From positions 26,264 through 33,525 of the forward strand of contig DCIH01000073.1 in NCBI GenBank assembly GCA_002317575.1: a stretch of 7,262 bases of DNA. The letters are read 5' to 3'. Below are positions 1 to 6,351 of the stretch, piece after piece. The position numbers were made by a program, and so were the translations under genes. A model generated the notes under the pieces. The model made no database searches. It was not told the DNA's origin and saw nothing but the letters and a program-made list of their open reading frames with translations. Source of the stretch: Verrucomicrobia bacterium UBA1731 (lineage in GTDB: Bacteria > Verrucomicrobiota > Kiritimatiellia > RFP12 > UBA1067). Each line of letters begins with the position of its first letter. The stretch's first letter is position 1.

Positions 1-358
1 CGCGGTTGATTTCGTCCGCGAGCAGGACGTTCGTGAACACGGGGCCCTTCTTCGGCGAGAATTCGCCCGTCTTGGGCGAATAGACGAGCGTGCCGACGAC
101 ATCGGCCGGCAGCAGGTCGGGCGTGAACGAGATGCGCTTGAAATCGAGGCCGAGCACCTTCGCGAGCGTGTTCACGGAAAGCGTCTTCGCCAAACCGGGA
201 ACGCCCTCGAGCAGGACGTGACCGTCCATCACGAGCGCGAGCACCAGGCGGTCGACGAGCTTCTCCTGGCCCACGATCACCTTGGCAACCTCTTCCTTGA
301 TCTGGGACACGAGCTCGCCCTGAGCCGCGATCTTGTTCGTCTGGTTCGCCAAATCCAT
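1..358 (-). CDS. MoxR-family AAA+ ATPase, N-terminal part (cut by window edge)
   Basis: MoxR ATPases are cytoplasmic AAA+ chaperones that use ATP to help assemble or activate partner proteins, often von Willebrand factor A or DUF58 proteins encoded next to them. The 119 residues visible contain a Walker A loop at residues 52-59 (GVPGLAKT, the MoxR form of GxxGxxKT) and a Walker B motif ending in Asp115-Glu116 (VLLADEINR). Between them are the family's usual FTPDLLP and GTLVYSPKTGEF stretches. The N-terminal helix and the IVGQEKLVDRL segment are also typical. The start is the ATG at 358, with a good AAAGGAG Shine-Dalgarno sequence at 372-366, 7 bases upstream. Only 29 bases separate it from the stop codon of the secreted-protein gene upstream, with no terminator between, so the two are probably co-transcribed. 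The sensor and lid regions lie outside the window. The family is clear; the client protein is unknown. Confidence 0.95.
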   Translation of the reverse strand, partial: MDLANQTNKIAAQGELVSQIKEEVAKVIVGQEKLVDRLVLALVMDGHVLLEGVPGLAKTLSVNTLAKVLGLDFKRISFTPDLLPADVVGTLVYSPKTGEFSPKKGPVFTNVLLADEINR

Positions 359-387
359 TTTCAGACTCCTTTACCGAAAGCAAGAGA

Positions 388-2580
388 TCATTCGACGTTG
401 AGCTTTTCCGCGGGGTCGAGTTTCGGCGCTTCGATGATGCGGAATTCGTTCGCCTCGAGTTCAATGAAATCCTTCTCGCCGAACCAGTGCAGCACGCACT
501 TGCGGGAATTCTCGTAGTCGAGGTTCATCATGTAGATCTTGCCCTCGTCCGGGAAGTAGGAGTACATGATCCAGCCGCAGTCGTCGTCCGGATTCTCGAA
601 GTCGTCGCCGGTGATCCACACGTTGCCGCGGCCGAGTTTGGCGGCGTACTGGTAGAGATAGCCCACCATGCCGACGTCCTTCACCTCGGCGCTGCAGCCG
701 ACGTCCATGTTCGCGGCGGCGGGATACGCCCACCAGTTCATGAAGAACACTTCGCCCTTGCCGTTCTTGCAGCGGATGATGAACGGTTCGTCGTCCTCGT
801 CGTCCGTGGCAAGGTTCTCGAAGTTCGCCATCGGCGCCGTATATTCGAGCTTGCCGAGCGGAAGCTCCATGTAGCCGAAGCGGCGACGAGAGACGAAGCC
901 GAGGCAGTTCGGCGTGGTGCTCGGACCCGTGGCCCAGTACTTGCGGCTCGTCTCGCCCAGCACCTTGAAGCCGCAGAGCTCGGAGAAGTCGCCCTTGTTC
1001 ACGAGATCGTTCGTGGTGACGTTCGTGTAGTTGCGCGCGTTGTCCGTGGTGAGGTGGCAGATGCCGATCACCAGTTTGCCGCCGCCCTTCACGTAGTCGC
1101 ACAACACCTTGTACTGCTTGGGCGAGCAGGTGTTCCAGCCGGAGAACATCAGCACCTTGTAGTTCTTGAGCAGGTAGTCGGCAGACACGTTGTCGCACGC
1201 GAAGGACACGATGTCGCAGAGGCCGTAAGGCGTCGCGGAGAAATGGATGTTCTTGTTCGGCGCGAGCATCGGCGGCATCGGCATCACCGACTTGCGCACG
1301 ACGTCCCAGCTCATTTCCGGCAGACCGTGCATCCAGTTCGGGTTCTTCCGCGCGAGATCGTAGGCGCCGCACACGGCCGCGCCGGCGATGTAGCAGTTTC
1401 CGCCGAGGTCGAGGTTGCCCTTCGCAAGCGCCCAGGTCGCCTCCGGCTGGCCCTTCGGCGCCGGGTGTTCCTTGCAGAACGCGAAGAAGTCGCTGATGAT
1501 CTTGCGGTACTTCGTCGCCACGGGCGAACGGTAGTCGATCCAGCTGAATTTCTTGCGCGCCTCGGGGAGGACGGGCTTCTCGTACTTCTCGCGGTTCTCC
1601 TTCGTGAGCGGCGTCGAGAGCTTGCGGCAGGTGATGGGCATGAAGCTCATCGGCGAATCCTCGCAAAGCGAGCTCTGGAGCTGCCAGTTGCCGGATTCGT
1701 TGATGATGAGCTTCGCGCCCGTCATGTACTTGAGGTAGAACGCCGTCTCGAGCGTCTTCATCTTGTAGGGGTTCTTGTGCGGGATCCAGCTGTACCACTC
1801 GTGCGCGAGGTGGCTGCCCCACATCGGCAGGTTGTACTGGCGGTAGAGGCCGCGGTTCAGGGCGGACGCGAGCGTCAGGTCGCCGAACGGGAAGTCCTCC
1901 GTGCAGGGCACTTCCGTGCCGGCCGCCACTTCGTAGTCGAGCGAGAAGTTGGCGGAAGTCGCCATCACGTCGCCCCAGCCGAGTTCATGCAGCGTGTTCA
2001 CGTGCTTGTGCACGCGGTTCATGTATTCGTCCACAAGCGCGTTCAGCGTCGCGCCGCGGTTGTCCCAGTTCTGGTAGAGGGAGAAATTGTAGCGTTCGCC
2101 GAAGTCGTGTCCGAGCCACATCGGACCGAGATCTTTCGTCATCTTGGCGAGCTCTTCCTTGCTGGCCGTGGAATAGATGCAGGTCGAATAGAGACCGTTC
2201 GTCTTCGCGCGGTGCGAGAGTTCCACAAGATGCTTGCCGCCCTGCCAGAACTGGAGCGTGTTGCCCACCTGCTCCTTGGCGCAGAGGTCGACGAGTTCGT
2301 TGTAGTTGAGCTTGTCCGGATTCCAGTAGGTGAAGCAGAAGCCGCCGCAGTGCATGCGGCCGCTGTTGCCGTACACGCCCGAGCCCACGTACACGCCGGC
2401 ATCGGCGGGAACGGGCGTCTTCTTCGTGGCGCGGCGCGGCAGGGCCACGATCTGTTCGCCCGTGAGCGCCTTGTCGGGCGTGTCCGCCTTGCGCGTTGTC
2501 ATGTCGTCGTTCACCGCCGCGCACGTGCCCGCGATCGCGCAGGCGATGGCGGCCGTCGCCCATCTCGTCGTTCTGTTCAT
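388..2580 (-). CDS. Secreted cysteine-rich glycoside-hydrolase-like protein, 730 residues, family uncertain
   Basis: I do not recognise a named family. Residues 1-22 look like a Sec signal peptide (Arg residues, an Ala-rich core, probable cleavage after CAA), with no proper lipobox, so export to the periplasm or beyond is expected. Residues 62-300 alternate short strands and helices as in a TIM-barrel hydrolase. Acidic candidates at strand ends are Asp159/Glu162 (GHDFGE), Glu261 (HLAHEW) and Glu295 (INESGNW). Residues 455-510 (YKVLMFSGWN, then CDYVKGGGKLVIG) resemble the glutamine-amidotransferase-like trimerisation domain of GH42-type beta-galactosidases. Residues 605-720 look like a closing beta-sandwich. 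The mature part holds 21 cysteines, unusually many. The start at 2580 is supported by GGAAGGA at 2595-2589, 8 bases upstream. A strong -10 element lies just upstream and a MoxR gene follows by 29 bases. A carbohydrate-active role is inference; catalytic residues are not proven and it could be a non-enzymatic binding protein. Confidence 0.9.
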   Translation of the reverse strand: MNRTTRWATAAIACAIAGTCAAVNDDMTTRKADTPDKALTGEQIVALPRRATKKTPVPADAGVYVGSGVYGNSGRMHCGGFCFTYWNPDKLNYNELVDLCAKEQVGNTLQFWQGGKHLVELSHRAKTNGLYSTCIYSTASKEELAKMTKDLGPMWLGHDFGERYNFSLYQNWDNRGATLNALVDEYMNRVHKHVNTLHELGWGDVMATSANFSLDYEVAAGTEVPCTEDFPFGDLTLASALNRGLYRQYNLPMWGSHLAHEWYSWIPHKNPYKMKTLETAFYLKYMTGAKLIINESGNWQLQSSLCEDSPMSFMPITCRKLSTPLTKENREKYEKPVLPEARKKFSWIDYRSPVATKYRKIISDFFAFCKEHPAPKGQPEATWALAKGNLDLGGNCYIAGAAVCGAYDLARKNPNWMHGLPEMSWDVVRKSVMPMPPMLAPNKNIHFSATPYGLCDIVSFACDNVSADYLLKNYKVLMFSGWNTCSPKQYKVLCDYVKGGGKLVIGICHLTTDNARNYTNVTTNDLVNKGDFSELCGFKVLGETSRKYWATGPSTTPNCLGFVSRRRFGYMELPLGKLEYTAPMANFENLATDDEDDEPFIIRCKNGKGEVFFMNWWAYPAAANMDVGCSAEVKDVGMVGYLYQYAAKLGRGNVWITGDDFENPDDDCGWIMYSYFPDEGKIYMMNLDYENSRKCVLHWFGEKDFIELEANEFRIIEAPKLDPAEKLNVE

Positions 2581-2588
2581 GTCTTCGT

Positions 2589-2595
2589 TCCTTCC
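2589..2595 (-). promoter_or_regulatory. Ribosome-binding site of the secreted-protein gene
   Basis: The minus strand reads GGAAGGA 8 bases before the ATG at 2580. This supports that start and, with the -10 element above it, implies a leader of only about 25 bases. Confidence 0.75.
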
Positions 2596-2612
2596 TGGTC
2601 TTTAAGTTGTAG

Positions 2613-2621
2613 ATTATAGCA
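2613..2621 (-). promoter_or_regulatory. Extended -10 promoter for the secreted-protein and MoxR genes
   Basis: The minus strand reads TGCTATAAT, a perfect sigma-70-type TATAAT with the TGn extension, in an otherwise GC-rich region. No convincing -35 hexamer sits 16-18 bases upstream (ACCGAT at 17), which is acceptable for extended -10 promoters. The start of transcription would fall near 2606, about 25 bases before the ATG at 2580. The element lies in the 61-base spacer after the TonB receptor gene. It would give the secreted protein and the MoxR ATPase their own transcript, outside control by the cobalamin riboswitch. No experimental support; whether this phylum's main sigma factor uses the element is assumed. 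Confidence 0.6.
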
Positions 2622-2641
2622 CGTTATCCGCGCAAATCGGT

Positions 2642-4678
2642 TCAGAAATCGTATCGGACGGAAAACAGAAACGAACGTCCGGAACCCGGATACACGTACC
2701 AGGGGTTGAAATATTCGCCGTAGCCGACGTAACGGCGATCGAACAGATTGTCGGCGTCGAACGAGAACGTGACGTCCTTCAGCGGCGCCCAGGATGGCGT
2801 CACGCGCAATCCGCAATCGAACAGAACGTAGGACGGCAGACGGCCGCCCGCGTTGGCGAAATCGCCGCCGTAACGCTGCTCGTCCACAAACCGCATGCCA
2901 CCACGGACGGAAAGCCAATCACAGACGCACCATTCGCCGTACACGCGCACCAGCTGCCGCGGCACGAGGGGCACGTCGTTGCCATCATTCGAGCCTCCGG
3001 AGAACCGTGCGTCATTGAACGTGTACATGACGCCCGCGGAACCGATCTCCTTGCGTTGCCACGAACAGGACGCCTCCACGCCGGCGCGCCGGATGCGGTC
3101 CGGCGCGTTCGCGTTGCCGCCGTTCATGTAGGTGATTTCATCGTCCACCAACGCCCGGTGAACCGTCAGCGCGGCGTTGAAACGTTCGCAAAACGTCCAG
3201 TCGAAACCGGCCTCGGCGTCGTGCCCCTGCTCCGGAACGAGATCCATGTTCGGAACCCCGTATGCGGAAAACAGCTCGTCCGCCAACGGCGCGTGGTAGA
3301 ACCGGGACCACTTGGCGAAGCATTTCACGTCGTCGACGGGACGCCACAACACGCCCGCCTCGCCGGCGACGACGCCTTTCGAAACGCTCGAAGCACCCGC
3401 CGCGTGGCTATACGAATATGTGGCGTAATCGTAGCTGAACGCGCCGTTGTAGCGGTCGCGCGAACAGATCGCTTCGCCGCGCACGCCCGCGAAAACGGAA
3501 ACCGTCTCCAGGACCGCAAGTTCGTCGCGCGCGAAGAGCGCGGCCGAAAATCGGTTGTAGTCGTTTTCGCCGCCCAAGGCGCCGGGCCGTGATGAATCGC
3601 CGAAGAGAAGGTCGTCCTTGAGGTCGGCGCCCAGGACGAATTGATTGTCCATGCCGAAGCGCCTTGCCTCGTTGAGCGCCTTCAGCGATGCGGCGAATCC
3701 GTACACGTCGTATTCGAGATAGCCGTACGAACGGCTGCGGCGGTTCCGGAACGAGAACGACCCTTGTACCGCGTTCTCGTCGTCCACGACGCCGCGCGCC
3801 GATGCGGAAAACCCGTACACGTCGTTGCGCGCGTGCGAGGATGCGTCGTCTGTCGACCGGGCGCGCGGCTTCCAGTCGCCGTAATCGACATCGCCGCCGT
3901 AATACCCGTATGCGTCCCGCATGACGCCCGTGTACAGGCCGCCCGGCAAGCCGTACGATGAATTCGCATAGAACGTCTTGAGCGCCCACCACGACCCGTT
4001 CGCGAAATGTTTTTTGATGCCGCCTTTCGCGGACCAGTATTCCCATTCCGAATTGTCGCGCCAACCGTCCGAACGGTCGTAATCCAGATCGGCGTAATAC
4101 GTGACACCCGAGTCACGGTCTCCGCCCCGCGTGCCGGCGTGTCCGCCCGCGGCGCCGAGATTGCCGGCGTGCGCCTCGATCTCCGTTTTTCGTTCATAGT
4201 CGTCGGCGTCAGAAACGACGTTGATCACCCCCGCGGACGCGTCACCGCCGTGAAGGACGGTCTGCGGTCCGTGCAGGATCTCGATGCGTTCGACGGACCG
4301 CACGGGCACGCGCATGAGATTCTGCGCCGACATGTCCGGATTGTTGAGCTCTTCGCCGTCCACGAGGATCTTGACGCGTCCGAATCCGTTTGCGCCGTAA
4401 CCGCGCATCGACACCTGCGCAAGCGCCGGGTTTCCCGGCGACCGGAACAGCAGGTTCGCGCGACGCTCGAGAAGCGCCGTTGTCGAGGTCGAACCGGAAG
4501 CATCGATGTCGTTGCGCGTCAAGACGTCCACATGGGACGCCGATTCCGTCTTCGTCCGCCCGAGCCGGCTCGCCTCGACGACGATCGCGGGCAACGTCGC
4601 CACGCGGTTCGTTTCCGCGCCGACGCCGCCGGCGCAAAGGACGGCCATCGCCGCCAGAGTCGTTTTCGTCATAGTCAC
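2642..4678 (-). CDS. btuB: BtuB-like TonB-dependent outer-membrane receptor, probably for cobalamin
   Basis: This is an outer-membrane gated barrel that takes up a scarce ligand using energy passed from TonB-ExbBD. Residues 1-21 form a signal peptide with probable cleavage at VGA-ET. A TonB-box-like stretch follows at 29-38 (LPAIVVEASR, compare the TLVVTA core of BtuB). The plug spans about 43-156, with the family hallmarks MRGYGANGFGRVKILVDGEELN, VERIEILHGPQTVLHGGDASAGVINVV in split form at 91-112 and 129-155. The rest is a Tyr- and Gly-rich barrel ending in the C-terminal Phe678 needed for insertion by the BAM machinery. At 678 residues it is somewhat longer than E. coli BtuB. A cobalamin riboswitch directly upstream is the main reason to assign B12, or a relative such as a cobinamide, as ligand. 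The start is ambiguous: GTG at 4678 lies 6 bases after GAGG, whereas ATG at 4672 lies 12 bases after it. Other TonB receptors cannot be told from BtuB by plug motifs alone. Confidence 0.92.
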   Translation of the reverse strand: MTMTKTTLAAMAVLCAGGVGAETNRVATLPAIVVEASRLGRTKTESASHVDVLTRNDIDASGSTSTTALLERRANLLFRSPGNPALAQVSMRGYGANGFGRVKILVDGEELNNPDMSAQNLMRVPVRSVERIEILHGPQTVLHGGDASAGVINVVSDADDYERKTEIEAHAGNLGAAGGHAGTRGGDRDSGVTYYADLDYDRSDGWRDNSEWEYWSAKGGIKKHFANGSWWALKTFYANSSYGLPGGLYTGVMRDAYGYYGGDVDYGDWKPRARSTDDASSHARNDVYGFSASARGVVDDENAVQGSFSFRNRRSRSYGYLEYDVYGFAASLKALNEARRFGMDNQFVLGADLKDDLLFGDSSRPGALGGENDYNRFSAALFARDELAVLETVSVFAGVRGEAICSRDRYNGAFSYDYATYSYSHAAGASSVSKGVVAGEAGVLWRPVDDVKCFAKWSRFYHAPLADELFSAYGVPNMDLVPEQGHDAEAGFDWTFCERFNAALTVHRALVDDEITYMNGGNANAPDRIRRAGVEASCSWQRKEIGSAGVMYTFNDARFSGGSNDGNDVPLVPRQLVRVYGEWCVCDWLSVRGGMRFVDEQRYGGDFANAGGRLPSYVLFDCGLRVTPSWAPLKDVTFSFDADNLFDRRYVGYGEYFNPWYVYPGSGRSFLFSVRYDF

Positions 4679-4681
4679 TTT

Positions 4682-4697
4682 CCCCCTCGTGCGAGGG
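4682..4697 (-). promoter_or_regulatory. Hairpin containing the receptor gene's ribosome-binding site (riboswitch expression platform)
   Basis: The minus strand reads CCCTCG, CA, CGAGGG as a perfect inverted repeat at 4697-4684, followed by GG. The 3' arm is itself the purine-rich Shine-Dalgarno sequence (GAGGGGG, 4688-4682) of the TonB receptor gene, so folding hides it from the ribosome. It lies 12 bases after the riboswitch's closing stem. In cobalamin riboswitches a downstream hairpin loop docks against loop L5 of the aptamer when ligand binds, and this hairpin is in the right place to do so. No run of U follows, so it is not an intrinsic terminator. I infer translational rather than transcriptional control. 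Confidence 0.65.
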
Positions 4698-4709
4698 TAC
4701 TTGTTGGAT

Positions 4710-4786
4710 TCGGACGGCCCGTATTCCGGCTATTACGGCTGCGCGACAGTGCCTGGTTTCCACAGGGCTTTCCGGTCGCCGTCCGA
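4710..4786 (-). promoter_or_regulatory. Cobalamin (B12) riboswitch aptamer, compact form
   Basis: On the minus strand a 9-pair closing stem joins TCGGACGGC (4786-4778) to GCCGTCCGA (4718-4710). After a GA bulge, CCG (4775-4773) pairs with CGG (4721-4719). Inside are the conserved blocks of the cobalamin family in the right order: GGAAAG, a P6 hairpin at 4766-4752 (CCTG, loop TGGAAAC, CAGG), GCACTGTCGCGCAGCCGTAA (compare the family's GCACTGCCCCCGCAAC type block), and the B12-box-like AGCCGGAATACGGGCC at 4731-4716. Only one base separates the GTAA from the B12 box, so the P7-P11 extension of class I riboswitches is missing; this resembles the small class II form. It precedes a BtuB-like receptor gene, the classic target. 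The CCCCCGC block is partly diverged (TCGCGC). Ligand form (adenosyl-, methyl- or hydroxocobalamin) cannot be read from this. Confidence 0.87.
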
Positions 4787-4799
4787 GTTGTTGGTTTCG

Positions 4800-6311
4800 T
4801 CAGAACCTGAAACCGCCTCCCAGCGCCTTGTAAAGGGACACGAGGTTGATCGAAATGTTGCTGCGCGACACGACGAGCGCCTCTTCGAATGTGAGCAACG
4901 AACGCTGCGCGTCGAGCACGTTGTTGAAGTCGGCGAGGCCGTTCTTGTACAGGTCGCGGGAAATCGTCTCCGCGTCCTTGGCGGCCTTCACGGCCGCCTG
5001 GAGCGCGCGGTAGCGGTGGAACTCCTGCGTGTAGGCGGAATATGCGTTGCGCGTCTCCTGGAACGCGGACTGGACGGCCAGCTCGTAGCCGCAGATCGCC
5101 TCGTCCATCTTCGCCTCCTCGACGCGCATGTTCGCGACGATGTTTCCGCCCTGGAAGATCGGCCAGGAGACGCTCGGTCCGATCGTGGCGTAGAGCGAAC
5201 CGGGCTGGAAGAACTTCTGCACCTTGGCCGATTCGAGCCCGAGCGTGCCGTTGATGTAGAACTTGGGGAAGAGGAGACTCTTCGCGACGCCCACGCGGGA
5301 GACCTGCGCGGCGAGACGGCGTTCGGCCGCCTTCACGTCGGGGCGCGCGCGCATCACGTTCAAGGGAATCGTCTCCACGCGCTGCGGCGCCACGATCCAG
5401 TCGCGTGCGGGGCATTCGCGGAGCATTTCATGGAGCGCGCCCGGCATCGTGCCCACGAGCACGGCGAGCGCGTTCATGTACTGCTCTTCCAGCACCAGCA
5501 TGCCCGGAATGATGGCGCGGGTCTCTTCCGCGATGTACTTGGACTGGCTCACGGCCAACTGGTCGCCGATGCCGGAATCGAGGCGCGTCTTCAGGATCTC
5601 GTAGGTTTCGGTCTGCAGCTTCAGGTTCGCGCGCGCGACTTCCAGGCGCTGCTGCACCTTGCGAAGCTCGAGGTAGTGGCGGCAGATTTCGGCGGTGAGC
5701 GTCACCCAGGCGTCGGCCATCGTGAAATTGGCGGCCTCCATGAGACGGACGGCCGACTCGATTTCGCGGCGGCGGCCGCCGAAGACGTCCAGTTCCCACG
5801 ATGCGTCGAATCCGCTCTGGAAGAGGTCGGTGTGGCTGGCGCGCGGGCCACCGGCATCGTAGGAATTGCGCATGGACGCGCTCGTGTTGCGATGCAGCTC
5901 GGTGCTGGTCGCGGCGGCGCCGAAATTGAGCTTGGGCATCAACCCCGCGCCCGCGCCGACGCACGCCCAGCGCGCCTGCTCAAGACGGTGCATTGCCATC
6001 TGGAAGGAAAGGCTGCCCGACACGGCGCTGTTCATGAGGTTCGTGAGCACGGGATCGTCGAACGCGCACCACCAGCAGTCGAGCTTGTCGGCGCTGATTT
6101 CCTTGCGCGGGTCTTCGGCGCCCGACGCGGGCTTGAATTCGCCGGTGGCCGTGACGTTGGTGGTGGGAAACCCCGCGTCGGGAGACCACATCTCCGGCGT
6201 GTTGATTTCGGGCTCGACGTAGTCGGGGCCGACCATGAAGCCCTTGGGCTGGGAATAGCATCCGGCCGCGAACACGGCCAACGCCAGCGCAGAAGCGGAA
6301 ATTCTGTTCAT
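4800..6311 (-). CDS. NodT/OprM-type outer-membrane efflux lipoprotein (TolC superfamily)
   Basis: This is the outer-membrane channel of a tripartite RND exporter: a trimeric barrel with a long periplasmic alpha-helical tunnel. The 503-residue product starts with a lipoprotein signal peptide and lipobox FAAGC, placing the lipidated cysteine at residue 18. Next comes the MVGPDYVEPE segment typical of this family (VGPDY.xP). Two outer-membrane efflux protein repeats of long helices follow, with family-type stretches such as LDVFGGRRREIESA, VGVAKSLLFPKFYINGTLGLES and DLYKNGLADFNNVLDAQRSLL. I chose the ATG at 6311 because it begins the signal peptide and has AAAGGA 9 bases upstream. An in-frame ATG at 6371 would add 20 hydrophilic residues ahead of the signal peptide and overlap the RND gene. 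It follows the RND gene by 40 bases with no terminator visible, as expected of one operon. Substrate cannot be told. Confidence 0.95.
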   Translation of the reverse strand: MNRISASALALAVFAAGCYSQPKGFMVGPDYVEPEINTPEMWSPDAGFPTTNVTATGEFKPASGAEDPRKEISADKLDCWWCAFDDPVLTNLMNSAVSGSLSFQMAMHRLEQARWACVGAGAGLMPKLNFGAAATSTELHRNTSASMRNSYDAGGPRASHTDLFQSGFDASWELDVFGGRRREIESAVRLMEAANFTMADAWVTLTAEICRHYLELRKVQQRLEVARANLKLQTETYEILKTRLDSGIGDQLAVSQSKYIAEETRAIIPGMLVLEEQYMNALAVLVGTMPGALHEMLRECPARDWIVAPQRVETIPLNVMRARPDVKAAERRLAAQVSRVGVAKSLLFPKFYINGTLGLESAKVQKFFQPGSLYATIGPSVSWPIFQGGNIVANMRVEEAKMDEAICGYELAVQSAFQETRNAYSAYTQEFHRYRALQAAVKAAKDAETISRDLYKNGLADFNNVLDAQRSLLTFEEALVVSRSNISINLVSLYKALGGGFRF

Positions 6312-6320
6312 TCTCGTTCG

Positions 6321-6326
6321 TCCTTT
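6321..6326 (-). promoter_or_regulatory. Ribosome-binding site that decides the channel gene's start
   Basis: The minus strand reads AAAGGA 9 bases before the ATG at 6311. It supports this start, which opens a lipoprotein signal peptide, over the in-frame ATG at 6371 inside the end of the RND gene. Confidence 0.7.
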
Positions 6327-6351
6327 CACGTTCAAATCATCCGACATCCCG

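Noticed and set aside
487..2619. Long plus-strand open frame (710 codons) opposite the secreted-protein gene
   Set aside because: It is the antisense shadow of a GC-rich gene: composition is dominated by Val, Arg, Ala, His and Glu with no domain, signal or membrane pattern, and the minus-strand gene has a signal peptide and ribosome-binding site.
3070..3115. GC-rich repeats of GGCGCGCCGG type within the receptor gene
   Set aside because: They are explained by codon use in a GC-rich coding sequence and do not form an organised array.
4684..4697. Inverted repeat before the receptor gene as an intrinsic terminator
   Set aside because: No run of T follows on the minus strand, and the 3' arm coincides with the ribosome-binding site, so a translational switch fits better.
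4810..4860. Possible promoter in the end of the channel gene (TTTCGA, 17 bases, TACAAG on the minus strand)
   Set aside because: Matches are only about 3 of 6 and 4 of 6 to the sigma-70 boxes, within expectation by chance inside a coding region.
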